Shown: positions 1 through 7,358 of the stretch, piece by piece | How the letters are laid out: every line of letters starts with the position of its first letter | How positions within the stretch are numbered: the first letter of the stretch is position 1 | Source of the DNA: Gemmatimonadota bacterium | GTDB lineage: Bacteria > Gemmatimonadota > Gemmatimonadetes > Gemmatimonadales > Gemmatimonadaceae | DNA length: 7,547 bases | Direction: 5' to 3' | Assembly (NCBI GenBank): GCA_029884515.1 | Contig: JAOUHR010000080.1 | Span: 1-7,547 of the forward strand | Notes under the pieces: model-generated | What the model saw: the letters and a program-made list of their open reading frames with translations, nothing else | Told to the model about the DNA's origin: nothing | Database searches by the model: none | Made by a program: the position numbers and the translations under genes

Positions 1-1120
1 AGATGAGGTACCGCATCTCCTCGAGCAGCACCGGCGTCTCGGTGTCGAGGGCCTTGCCGACGATCACGCCGGTCCGGAATGACGGCGTCGCCGTGGGCGT
101 CACCGAGTCCCACGCGGACAGTTCGAACATCGGGATGTTCACCAGCACGAGCGGACCGGCGCCCAGGTCGGGGATCCAGCGGAGTCGCTCGAGCGCGAAC
201 TCGATCTGCCTGACCCGCCAGGACAAGGGTACCCGCAGCTCGGCGAGTGTCTCCCGGCCGATCACGCCGTCCGCCTCGAGCCCATGCCGATCCTGGAAGC
301 TCCTCACGCCCGCCACGAGCACGCTGTCATAGCGCGACGAGTCGCGCTCCTCACCGGGCGCGAGGTCTCCCAGTCGGATCAGCCGTCGTCTGATCGCCGC
401 CACGCCAAGTGATGAGTCGCCCGGAGCGAGGGCGGCGAGTTCGGGGATCGTCTCCTCCGGCGCCGCTGCCAACTCCCGGTACTTCGGGAGCACCGCGCGG
501 AGCCCCCCGTACTGCGGGAGTCGGGGCGCCAGGTCACGCGCGACGACGGTGAGCGATCCCTCGGAGAGCGCGCTCGAGAGGAGGAACACGATCTGGTGCG
601 GATCCATGTTCGCCTGGAGATGGAATCCGACACGCCGCGGATCGACCCGTCCGTCGTGCAGGTCGCCCAGGTATCGACTCACGGCCAGCGTCAGGACGGC
701 CTCGAAGCGCGCGATGTCGTCCACGACCGGCGGGCCGCCGCTCGCGATCCGCCCACTCACGCTGTCGAGCACCGCGACGTCGTAGTCCGCCGGGCGCAAG
801 CCCTCGTCCGCTGACTGCCGGAGCAGCGCGAGCGCGTCCTCGGCCACGCCGCGCAGGCCGCCGTTCGCCGTGAGCCAGACCGGCAGGTAGCCACTCTCCC
901 CGTAGACGTGCGCGACGGTCTCGCGATCGCGCACCGTCAGGCGCTCGTGCGAGGCCTCCACCGAGTCCACCGCGCGCCGGATCGCGCGGGCGACCTCGGC
1001 CAAGGGCAGGACCGGCGCCTGCATCTCCACGACGGCGGCCGCCGCGTCCGCTCCCTTCTGCCCCGCGTCGGGCCGGGTGCAGGCGCCCGCGCCAAGCAGG
1101 AGGAGCAGCGTGAGGCGCAT
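1..1120 (-). CDS. L,D-transpeptidase, YcbB/LdtD type, lipoprotein (partial, N-terminal 373 residues)
   Basis: This enzyme would make 3-3 (mDAP-mDAP) cross-links in peptidoglycan from the periplasm. The reading frame is open from the ATG at 1120 to the left edge. Residues 1-14 (MRLTLLLLLGAGAC) look like a short lipoprotein signal with Cys14 as the lipidated residue; the -3 residue is Ala rather than the usual Leu. Residues about 70-220 match the scaffold region of YcbB proteins (YGESGYLPVW, then DEGLRPADY, then RYLGDLHDGRVDP, then LPQYGGLRAVLPKYREL). Residues about 236-296 form a peptidoglycan-binding domain (SFQDRHGLEADGVIG..TL). Next comes the family's junction RQIEFALERLRW at 304-315 and VNIPMFEL at 327-334, which opens the YkuD catalytic domain. 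The catalytic His and Cys motif lies beyond the window, so activity cannot be judged. It begins 31 nt after the propeller gene and has no clear Shine-Dalgarno, consistent with co-transcription. Family assignment is strong; the exact start is less certain. Confidence 0.92.
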   Translation of the reverse strand, partial: MRLTLLLLLGAGACTRPDAGQKGADAAAAVVEMQAPVLPLAEVARAIRRAVDSVEASHERLTVRDRETVAHVYGESGYLPVWLTANGGLRGVAEDALALLRQSADEGLRPADYDVAVLDSVSGRIASGGPPVVDDIARFEAVLTLAVSRYLGDLHDGRVDPRRVGFHLQANMDPHQIVFLLSSALSEGSLTVVARDLAPRLPQYGGLRAVLPKYRELAAAPEETIPELAALAPGDSSLGVAAIRRRLIRLGDLAPGEERDSSRYDSVLVAGVRSFQDRHGLEADGVIGRETLAELRVPLSWRVRQIEFALERLRWIPDLGAGPLVLVNIPMFELSAWDSVTPTATPSFRTGVIVGKALDTETPVLLEEMRYLI

Positions 1121-1151
1121 CGCGCTCGGGCGGAGGCGATGCGGCGCCGGA

Positions 1152-4100
1152 CTATGGATCCGTATCAGCGGCCTCCATGATGATCCCCGGCAGGTTCCTC
1201 GCCTGCAGCATCCGGTTCAGCGCCGGCAGGTCGTTCGCAAGGATCGTGGTCAGGTTCTGCCGTGCCTCGTCGAGCTCCTTCTTGAGCACGGCGTGCACCT
1301 CGACGCCCTGGTCGGTGGGCCTGAAGTCGGCCGTGCCCACGCTTCCGATGAGGTAGCGCAGGCGTTCGGAGACCTGCGCCGGGTAGCGCACGCCGTCCTG
1401 CCCGGTGCCCGTCGAGCGGAGCTGGGTCAGGTGCTCCTCCACGGCGATGAGCTTCTGCGTGAGGCCCGCGCTCGCGCGCAGGATCTCCGCGGAGCCGGCG
1501 CCGCCCTGGTCCTTCAGGATCGCCTCCATGTCGAGCAGCTGTCGCCGCGTCCACTCGATGCGGTTGATCGCGGTGGCCGCCGAATCGTGGTCCGTGCGCA
1601 TCCGGCGGAGCATCGCGACCTGCACGGCGATGTCGGCCTCCGTGCCCTCGGAGTTGGGGTCCTTGAGCACCACCAACGGCTGCGTCAGCGTGCGCCCGCC
1701 CACCTCCAGGGACACCGTGTACGTCCCGGGCGGCTGCAGGATCGTGATCCCGTTGCCGCCGCTGCGCACGCGGTCCGGGCCCAGGTCCACCCAGTCGGCG
1801 TAGAGCGGCGTGGTGCGCAACTTGATGGCGAGGGATGCGTTGTCCTCGAGGTCCCAGTAGACGCGGTTGAGTCCCTGGTTGCGGGTCCCGGTCAGCGTGC
1901 GCACCGTGGCGCCCGTCGCGTCGGCGATCCGGATGGTGACCGTGCCGCTCGGCGCCGCGCCGAGCCAGTAGTTGATCGACGCCCCGTACGCCGGGTTCTG
2001 CCCGACGGTCATGTCGTTCGACATCGCCATCGGGGAGGTCCGTCCCCGGAACCGATAGGCATCCCGCGGCTTGAAGAGGTGGGCCGCCTCGGCCGCGACC
2101 TGTGGCGTCATCTGTTGCAGCGGCGTCAGGTCGTCCATGATCCAGAAGCCGCGTCCGTACGTGCCGACGAGCAGGTCGTGGAAGTGTGGCTGCACCTTCA
2201 GGTCGTAGATCGGCGTCGGCGGCATGTTGTTGACCAGCGGCTGCCAGAGGTCGCCGTCGTTGAACGAGACGTAGATGCGGTTCTCGGTGCCCAGGTAGAG
2301 CAGGCCGGGCTTGACCGGGTCCTCCTGGATGCTGCGCGTGAAGCTCAGCGGGTGTGCCGGGATGCCGGCCACGATCGGCTTCCAGGTGCGGCCGAAGTCG
2401 GTCGTGCGATACGCGTACGTCTTGAAGTCGCCGACCTCGTGTCCCTCGATCACGAGGTAGGCCTTGCCGGCGCTCCACTTCGAGGCGTCGATGCCGCGCA
2501 CCACGCCGTCCTTCGGCGCGCCCGGCAGGTTGGCGGTCACGTCCACCCAGTTGGCGCCGTTGTCGCGGCTCACGTGCACCCGGCCGTCGTTCGAGCCGGC
2601 GTAGAACACGCCCTGCTGCGCCGGCGACTCGTCGAAGGCGTAGATCACGCAGCAGTACTCCACGCCGATGTTGTCGGGCGTGAGGCCGCCGGAGATCTTC
2701 TGCCGGCTCTTGTCGTTGGTGGTGAGGTCCGGACTGATCACCTGCCAGCTCTGCCCGCCGTTCGTGGTGCGGTGCACCACCTGGCTCGTCACGTAGAGCG
2801 TGTTGTTGTCGTGCGGCGAGATGAGCAGCGGGAAGGTCCACTGGAACCGGTAGAGCAGGCTCTCGGCCGGCCACCCGCCCGTGCTCTGCGGCCACACCTC
2901 CACGTCGCGCACCTGGCGGTTCCGCTCGTTGAAGCGCACCACGATGCCGCCGCGTGCGCCCGACCCCGACGCGCTCGACCAGACGATGTTCGGGTCCTTC
3001 GGGTCGGGCGTGGCGAAGCCGCTCTCGCCGCCGCCGACGCCATGCCAGTCGCCGCGCGCGATCTGGTTGCCGTAGAGCGAGTTGCTCGGGCCCCGCGACG
3101 ACGGGCCGTCCTGCCGGTTCCCCATGACGTGGTACGGGATCGCGTTGTCCGCGGTCACGTGGTACATCTGCGCGATCGGCAGCTGCACGCGGTGCCAGGT
3201 CTCGCCACGGTTCCGGGAGATCCCCACGCCGCCGTCATTGCCGACGATCATGCGGGCGCCGTCGTGGGGGTCGATCCACATGTCGTGGTTGTCGCCGCCA
3301 GGGCTCCGCCCGCCACCCTGCGGCTGGCCCGTCAGGCCGCCGTCGATCGACTTCACGAACGACGCGGTGAGGAAGTACGCCTCGTTCGGGTCGTCGGTGG
3401 AGACGCGGCACTGGTTGTAGTAGGCGGTGCGGCCGCCGAAGTTGCGGTCGTTGGTGGTCATCCGCCACGACTCCCCGCCGTTGTCCGACCGCCACAGCTC
3501 GCCCGACTCCGTGGGCTGGCCCTTCCACGGCACGCCGTCGCCCGTCTCGATCAGCGCGTAGATGCGGCGCGAATCGGCCGGCGTCATGCAGACGTCGATC
3601 TTCCCCACGGGAAGGCGGGGAAGGCCGCGTCCCTGGAGCCTGGTCCACGTGTCGCCGCCGTCGCGCGACATGAAGATGCCGCTCCCCGGCCCGCCACTCT
3701 CGCGGCCCCAGGTGTTGACGCTCACCTCCCACATGCCGGCGAACAGGATGCGCGGGTTGTTCGGGTCCATGACGAGGCTCGACGCGCCCACGTTCTCGTT
3801 CACGAACAGCACCTGCTCCCAGGTCCTGCCGCCGTCCCTGGTGCGATAGATGCCGCGTTCCCGCTGCGGCGCGTGCGCGTGGCCAAGCGATGCGATGAAG
3901 ACGATGTCGGGGTTGGTCGGATGGATCACCACCCGGCTGATGCGACCCGTGGCGCGGAGGCCCATGTTGGCCCAGGTCCTCCCCGCATCGGTCGACTTGT
4001 ACACGCCGTCGCCCACCGAGACGTTCGACCGGATGTGCGGTTCACCCGTGCCGACCCAGACCACCGCCGGGTCCGACATGGAAACGGCGAGCGCGCCGGC

Positions 4101-4385
4101 AGCGTGCGACTCCTGGTCGTCGAAGATCGGCGCCCACGTCGTGCCGCCATCGCTCGTCTTCCACACGCCGCCCGTGGCCGCGCCCACGTAGTAGGTGAGC
4201 GGGTCGCCCACCACGCCCGACACCGACGACACGCGGTTGCCCACCGGGCCGATGTGGCGGAAGGTGAGCGGCCTGAGGGCGTCGGCGCTCACCTGCTGTG
4301 CGACCGCGGCGAGCGGTGCGAACACGAGGAGAACGGCTGCCGCGCCCAAGACGCGGCGGGCGAGGGGATGCTGTGAGGCGCGCAT
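1152..4385 (-). CDS. Secreted Asp-box (BNR/VPS10-sortilin-like) beta-propeller protein, 1077 aa
   Basis: This is a large exported protein often labelled 'glycosyl hydrolase' or 'VPS10 domain protein'; no enzymatic activity is established by these motifs. Residues 1-29 form a signal peptide with likely cleavage at AVA|QQ. About residues 40-760 are propeller. Asp boxes (S/T-x-D-x-G-x-T-W) end near residues 84, 138, 189, 247, 307, 397, 547, 613, 668 and 714, and a degenerate one without Trp is at 346-353. The family signature GDNHDMWIDP (364-373) followed by GNDGG (382-386) is present. Residues 812-911 resemble FlgD-like or sortilin-associated Ig segments (TVTIRIADATGATVRTL; PPGTYTVSLEVGGRTL). 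Residues about 912-1077 look mostly helical. I chose the ATG at 4385 because AGGAGAAG lies just upstream and it starts a proper signal peptide; the frame is open back to a GTG at 4460. The transpeptidase gene follows after 31 nt. The ligand or substrate is unknown; likely roles are protein or polysaccharide binding outside the cell. Confidence 0.93.
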   Translation of the reverse strand: MRASQHPLARRVLGAAAVLLVFAPLAAVAQQVSADALRPLTFRHIGPVGNRVSSVSGVVGDPLTYYVGAATGGVWKTSDGGTTWAPIFDDQESHAAGALAVSMSDPAVVWVGTGEPHIRSNVSVGDGVYKSTDAGRTWANMGLRATGRISRVVIHPTNPDIVFIASLGHAHAPQRERGIYRTRDGGRTWEQVLFVNENVGASSLVMDPNNPRILFAGMWEVSVNTWGRESGGPGSGIFMSRDGGDTWTRLQGRGLPRLPVGKIDVCMTPADSRRIYALIETGDGVPWKGQPTESGELWRSDNGGESWRMTTNDRNFGGRTAYYNQCRVSTDDPNEAYFLTASFVKSIDGGLTGQPQGGGRSPGGDNHDMWIDPHDGARMIVGNDGGVGISRNRGETWHRVQLPIAQMYHVTADNAIPYHVMGNRQDGPSSRGPSNSLYGNQIARGDWHGVGGGESGFATPDPKDPNIVWSSASGSGARGGIVVRFNERNRQVRDVEVWPQSTGGWPAESLLYRFQWTFPLLISPHDNNTLYVTSQVVHRTTNGGQSWQVISPDLTTNDKSRQKISGGLTPDNIGVEYCCVIYAFDESPAQQGVFYAGSNDGRVHVSRDNGANWVDVTANLPGAPKDGVVRGIDASKWSAGKAYLVIEGHEVGDFKTYAYRTTDFGRTWKPIVAGIPAHPLSFTRSIQEDPVKPGLLYLGTENRIYVSFNDGDLWQPLVNNMPPTPIYDLKVQPHFHDLLVGTYGRGFWIMDDLTPLQQMTPQVAAEAAHLFKPRDAYRFRGRTSPMAMSNDMTVGQNPAYGASINYWLGAAPSGTVTIRIADATGATVRTLTGTRNQGLNRVYWDLEDNASLAIKLRTTPLYADWVDLGPDRVRSGGNGITILQPPGTYTVSLEVGGRTLTQPLVVLKDPNSEGTEADIAVQVAMLRRMRTDHDSAATAINRIEWTRRQLLDMEAILKDQGGAGSAEILRASAGLTQKLIAVEEHLTQLRSTGTGQDGVRYPAQVSERLRYLIGSVGTADFRPTDQGVEVHAVLKKELDEARQNLTTILANDLPALNRMLQARNLPGIIMEAADTDP

Positions 4386-4390
4386 GACGA

Positions 4391-4398
4391 CTTCTCCT
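4391..4398 (-). promoter_or_regulatory. Ribosome binding site for the propeller gene
   Basis: The minus strand reads AGGAGAAG here, with AGGAG ending 8 nt before the ATG at 4385. It is the best Shine-Dalgarno in the window. It decides the start codon in favour of 4385 over the upstream in-frame GTG at 4460. Confidence 0.85.
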
Positions 4399-4412
4399 GA
4401 CACGGTGGGAGT

Positions 4413-4431
4413 CGGATGGCGTCGCCATCCG
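4413..4431 (-). other. 8-bp hairpin in the leader of the propeller gene
   Basis: The minus strand reads CGGATGGC-GAC-GCCATCCG, a perfect 8-bp stem with a 3-nt loop. It ends 14 nt before the Shine-Dalgarno of the propeller gene. No run of T follows on the minus strand, so it does not look like an intrinsic terminator of the kinase gene. It could stabilise the downstream mRNA or tune translation, but that role is inferred. Confidence 0.5.
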
Positions 4432-4478
4432 GCGGCATCGCGGCGCCGCCGTCGCTTCACGGCAGCGGGCCGGTGTCC

Positions 4479-4509
4479 CTAATAGGCAGCACGCGATCAC
4501 GCGTCGCAA
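4479..4509 (-). promoter_or_regulatory. Possible weak sigma70-type promoter for the propeller gene
   Basis: On the minus strand TTGCGA (4504-4509, 4 of 6 matches to TTGACA) is followed after 19 nt by TATTAG (4479-4484, 4 of 6 to TATAAT). The CTATTAG run stands out as AT-rich in very GC-rich surroundings and lies in the 145-nt gap between kinase and propeller genes. The spacer is longer than ideal, and the group's own consensus may differ. It would give a leader containing the 4413-4431 hairpin. Confidence 0.3.
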
Positions 4510-4530
4510 GGACGACGGCGCGCGGTGCGT

Positions 4531-6825
4531 TCACGACGTCCCGTCGATGGTCCGCGCCCGCGCCTCGAGCCGTGCGGCCTCGCCGCTCCGGCCCGTGAGC
4601 ACGAGCAACTTCGCGTAGTCCCGCAGGACCTCCGCGAGCCCGCGGTTCGTCGCGCCGAACGTCGTCTCCCGGATCCGCAGTGCCCGCTGGTAGCGCGGCT
4701 CGGCCTCCCGGTAGTTCCCGCGGTCACGCTGGATGTTGGCCAGGTCGTACTCCGCCGTCGCGATGCTCGGATGCGAGGGGTCGAGCCGCTTCTCGAAGAT
4801 CGCGAGTGCCTTGCGCATCCGCGCCTCCGCGAGTTCGAGCCGGCCGCCACGCCATGAGATCTCGCCGAGGTTCAGGTTGATCGAGCCCACGTTCGGGTGG
4901 TCGGGGCCGAGCGACTTGGCGAGGATCGTCTCGGCGCGCACGTAGTAGCGCTCGGCATCATTGAAGCGGCCCTGGAGGTAGTAGACGATCCCGAGGTTGC
5001 TGAACGTGCGGCCCAGGTCGGGGTGGTCTGGGCCGCCCACGCGCTCGAAGAGGGCGGCCGTGCGCAGGAAGAGCGGCTCCGCCTCGTCGTACTTCGCCTG
5101 CGCGAGGTACGACGAGGCCAGGTTGCGCAGCGTGCGCGCGAACTCGATGTCCTCCGGCGCCGTGGCCGGGCGCAGCGCGACCGCGCGGGTGAGGAGCGAC
5201 TCCGCCTCGGCGGCGCGCCCCCGGGTCACGAACATGCCGCCGAGCCCGCTCAGCGGAGCCGCCAGCGACGTGTCGGTGGGACCGCGCGTCCGCTCCCGCG
5301 TGTCGATCACGCGACGAAAGAGCGATTCGGCCTGCGCGAAGCGCCCCTGCGACTGGGCGAGCCGGCCGTACTCGAGTGCCACCTGCTGCACCGCGGGATC
5401 GTCAGGACCGAGGCGTTCCGTCCGCAGGGCGAGCGAGCGCTCGAGCAGCGGCTGCGCGTCGGAGTAGAGGCCGAGCCCGCGGTACACGCCGCCCATCGTC
5501 TCCATCATCCCGGCCTGCACCAGCGGCTGGTCCGAGAGTTCGGTGCGCACGCGCTGCGCACCCCGGTCGAGGATCTCGCGCGCGGTGATGGAGTTGCCAC
5601 GCGCCTCGCCCGGATCGGAGACCTCGAAGAGCGTCGTGAGGAAGGCGGCGATCTGGCGCGTGCGCTCCGCCTCCTGGCGGGCGGCGGCCTCGGCGCGCGT
5701 CGCCCGCACCATGCCGATGGTCGAGACGGTCGCGCCCGCCACGAGCGTCAGGACGACGAGCGACCCGGCGACGACGGCCGCCCGGTTGCGGCGCGCGAAG
5801 CGCGAGAGCCGGTAGCCGGTGCTCGGCGGACGCGCGACCACGGGCTCGTCGTCGAGGTACCGCTGCAGGTCCATCGCGAGCCCGTTCACCGTCTCGTACC
5901 GGCGCGTGCGCTCGGTGTCCATCGCCTTCATCACGATCCAGTCGAGATCGCCCTTCAGCTCCCGTCTGAGCGACTGGACGTTCGTCCGCCGGAACTGCGT
6001 GAGGTCCGCCGTCGCGCCGCCGAGCGTGCTGAGCCTTGCGCTCGGGGTCGCGGGGTTCGTCTCGCGCATCGCGAGGCGCGCGAGGAAGATGGTCGGGCCG
6101 AGTTCCGCGGGATCCATCGGCAGCCGGCCGACGAGCACCTCGTAGAGCATCACGCCGAGCGCGTAGACGTCGGTGCGCGTGTCCACGTCGAGGCCCGTGC
6201 CGTCGGCCTGCTCGGGACTCATGTAGGCGAGGGTGCCGAGCGGCCGGCCGACCTCGGTGACGAGCGTGCGGTCGGTGAGCGGCTGCGAGAGCGCCTTGGC
6301 GACGCCGAAGTCGATCACCTTGGGCACCGCGTGCTGCTCCTCGATGGTGACGAGGACGTTCGACGGCTTCAGGTCGCGGTGGATGATCCCCTTCTGGTGC
6401 GCGTGCTGCACCGCATTGCAGACGCGCACGAAGAGGGCGACGCGGTCGCGCGTCGAGAGCTGCTGCGTGTCGCAGAACTCGGTGAGCGGCACGCCCTTCA
6501 CCAGCTCCATCACGAAGTAGGGGCGGCCCTGGTCGGTCACGCCGCCGTCGAGCACCTTCGCGATGCCGGGATGCTCCATCAGCGCGAGCGCCTGCCGCTC
6601 CGCCTCGAAGCGCGCCACGACGTCGCGGCTGTCCATCCCCGCCTTGATGACCTTCAGCGCCACGCGGCGCTTGATCGGCTCCGTCTGCTCGGCGAGGTAC
6701 ACCTGTCCCATCCCGCCGTGGCCGATCTCACTCAGCAGGCGGTACCGTCCGATGTACTTCGATTGTCCCGCCGGCGCACCCGCGCTGCTGCTCGCGTGCG
6801 TCTCCCCGACGCGGTCCGCGCTCAT
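4531..6825 (-). CDS. Transmembrane Ser/Thr protein kinase with C-terminal TPR array, 764 aa
   Basis: This is a PknB-like (Hanks-type) kinase that should phosphorylate Ser/Thr on cytoplasmic targets. The kinase domain spans about residues 28-330: glycine loop IGHGGMGQVY (34-43), ATP-binding Lys58 in VALKVI, probable helix-C Glu76, catalytic HRDLKPSN (149-156, Asp151), DFG (172-174) and SPEQ (203-206) in place of APE. It is an RD kinase with all catalytic residues present, so it should be active. The linker with GDLDWIVMKA (292-301) and RTRRYETVNGLAMDLQRYL is typical of TPR-bearing kinases. One membrane helix lies at about 349-373, preceded by the basic stretch RFARRNR, so the kinase should be inside and the rest outside. 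Eight TPR repeats at about 436-761 show a near-exact 42-residue period (kinesin-light-chain-like TPR_12). The start at 6825 gives a normal kinase N-terminus; the frame continues upstream to 6981, but that would overlap the preceding gene. There is no clear Shine-Dalgarno, and the gene starts 25 nt after the small exported protein, suggesting translational coupling. Confidence 0.95.
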   Translation of the reverse strand: MSADRVGETHASSSAGAPAGQSKYIGRYRLLSEIGHGGMGQVYLAEQTEPIKRRVALKVIKAGMDSRDVVARFEAERQALALMEHPGIAKVLDGGVTDQGRPYFVMELVKGVPLTEFCDTQQLSTRDRVALFVRVCNAVQHAHQKGIIHRDLKPSNVLVTIEEQHAVPKVIDFGVAKALSQPLTDRTLVTEVGRPLGTLAYMSPEQADGTGLDVDTRTDVYALGVMLYEVLVGRLPMDPAELGPTIFLARLAMRETNPATPSARLSTLGGATADLTQFRRTNVQSLRRELKGDLDWIVMKAMDTERTRRYETVNGLAMDLQRYLDDEPVVARPPSTGYRLSRFARRNRAAVVAGSLVVLTLVAGATVSTIGMVRATRAEAAARQEAERTRQIAAFLTTLFEVSDPGEARGNSITAREILDRGAQRVRTELSDQPLVQAGMMETMGGVYRGLGLYSDAQPLLERSLALRTERLGPDDPAVQQVALEYGRLAQSQGRFAQAESLFRRVIDTRERTRGPTDTSLAAPLSGLGGMFVTRGRAAEAESLLTRAVALRPATAPEDIEFARTLRNLASSYLAQAKYDEAEPLFLRTAALFERVGGPDHPDLGRTFSNLGIVYYLQGRFNDAERYYVRAETILAKSLGPDHPNVGSINLNLGEISWRGGRLELAEARMRKALAIFEKRLDPSHPSIATAEYDLANIQRDRGNYREAEPRYQRALRIRETTFGATNRGLAEVLRDYAKLLVLTGRSGEAARLEARARTIDGTS

Positions 6826-6850
6826 ACGGGGGTGCGGACCCGGCGACCCG

Positions 6851-7258
6851 TCACTCGATGATGATGTCGGGGTCGATCCTGACGGGCGTGACGACCCCGT
6901 TGATCCGGCAGAGGAGGTCGACGTTGTACGAGTACTGCCCCCGCCGCTGCGCGTTGGATGCGCGCGCCGACGAGCCACCACGCGACGGCGTGCCGGCGAA
7001 GGGCCAGGCCTGGTCCGGGTCCTTTGGCGAGATGATGATCGAATCCGACGTTACGGGACCCTGCATCCGCCAGTCGATGCTCCCGCCGAGGGGCACGCGG
7101 ATGGTGTCCGGCGTGACCGACGCCGGATTGACGCCAGTGGGGCAGCGCACGGTCGCCTGCTGGTTGGGCTGGGCGTCGACCGTCGGACCATCACGGAGTT
7201 GCGCGGCGCCGAGCGCGAGTGCGCTGCCGCCGACGACGAGGGTGAGCATGAACTTCAC
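6851..7258 (-). CDS. Small exported protein of unknown function, 135 aa
   Basis: I do not recognise this family. The start is a GTG at 7258 with GGAGG 7 nt upstream; an in-frame ATG at 7249 would be 16 nt from it, too far. Residues 1-20 (MKFMLTLVVGGSALALGAAQ) form a hydrophobic signal segment, with cleavage probably between about residues 19 and 30. The mature part looks like a small beta-rich domain: ATVRCP (35-40), PDTIRVPLGGSIDWRM (50-65), DSIIISPKD (72-80), a flexible stretch rich in Ser, Gly and Arg (90-107), YSYNVDLLC (109-117), and an acidic end RIDPDIIIE. Two cysteines, Cys39 and Cys117, could form a disulfide. The 'PLGGSIDWRM' strand followed by a late Tyr-rich strand recalls cupredoxin or Ig-like sandwiches, but no copper-binding His/Cys/Met set is visible. 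It ends 25 nt before the kinase gene, so the two are probably co-transcribed. Confidence 0.85.
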   Translation of the reverse strand: MKFMLTLVVGGSALALGAAQLRDGPTVDAQPNQQATVRCPTGVNPASVTPDTIRVPLGGSIDWRMQGPVTSDSIIISPKDPDQAWPFAGTPSRGGSSARASNAQRRGQYSYNVDLLCRINGVVTPVRIDPDIIIE

Positions 7259-7265
7259 TGGTGGA

Positions 7266-7270
7266 CCTCC
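7266..7270 (-). promoter_or_regulatory. Ribosome binding site fixing a GTG start
   Basis: The minus strand reads GGAGG here, 7 nt before the GTG at 7258. This spacing selects GTG over the ATG nine bases further in. Confidence 0.75.
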
Positions 7271-7305
7271 ACCGGGGATGGGGGCATCATGAGGAGTGTC
7301 GTGGC

Positions 7306-7334
7306 AACCTGCGGACGGCCCTGTCGGTTGTCAA
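7306..7334 (-). promoter_or_regulatory. Possible promoter upstream of the exported protein and kinase genes
   Basis: A perfect TTGACA (7329-7334) on the minus strand lies in the 100-nt gap after sodC. At 17-nt spacing the -10 position reads CAGGTT, a poor match (2 of 6). The -35 box sits inside GGTT-TGAC-AACC (7326-7337), a short inverted repeat that could be an operator half-site pair or chance. If used, it would start a leader of roughly 40 nt before the GTG at 7258. Confidence 0.33.
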
Positions 7335-7358
7335 ACCGCATCAGGCGTGTGCTTCTGT

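Noticed and set aside
379..633. An 84-codon minus-strand frame
   Set aside because: It overlaps the transpeptidase gene in another frame and is Arg/Ser-rich without any domain.
1077..4376. A 1099-codon open frame on the plus strand
   Set aside because: It lies antisense to the propeller gene, is rich in Arg, Ala, Val and His with no recognisable domain, and is the usual by-product of strong third-position GC bias.
4413..4431. Intrinsic terminator of the kinase gene
   Set aside because: The stem is short (8 bp) and no T-run follows it on the minus strand.
4386..4460. Upstream GTG start at 4460 for the propeller gene
   Set aside because: It would add an Arg-rich extension before the signal peptide and lacks a ribosome site, whereas the ATG at 4385 has a strong one.
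4897..6861. A 654-codon open frame on the plus strand
   Set aside because: It is antisense to the kinase, low-complexity in composition and without motifs; the minus-strand frame holds every kinase signature.
6826..6981. Upstream start at 6981 for the kinase
   Set aside because: The added 52 residues are low-complexity Ser/Thr/Gly and Arg and overlap the exported protein gene in another frame.
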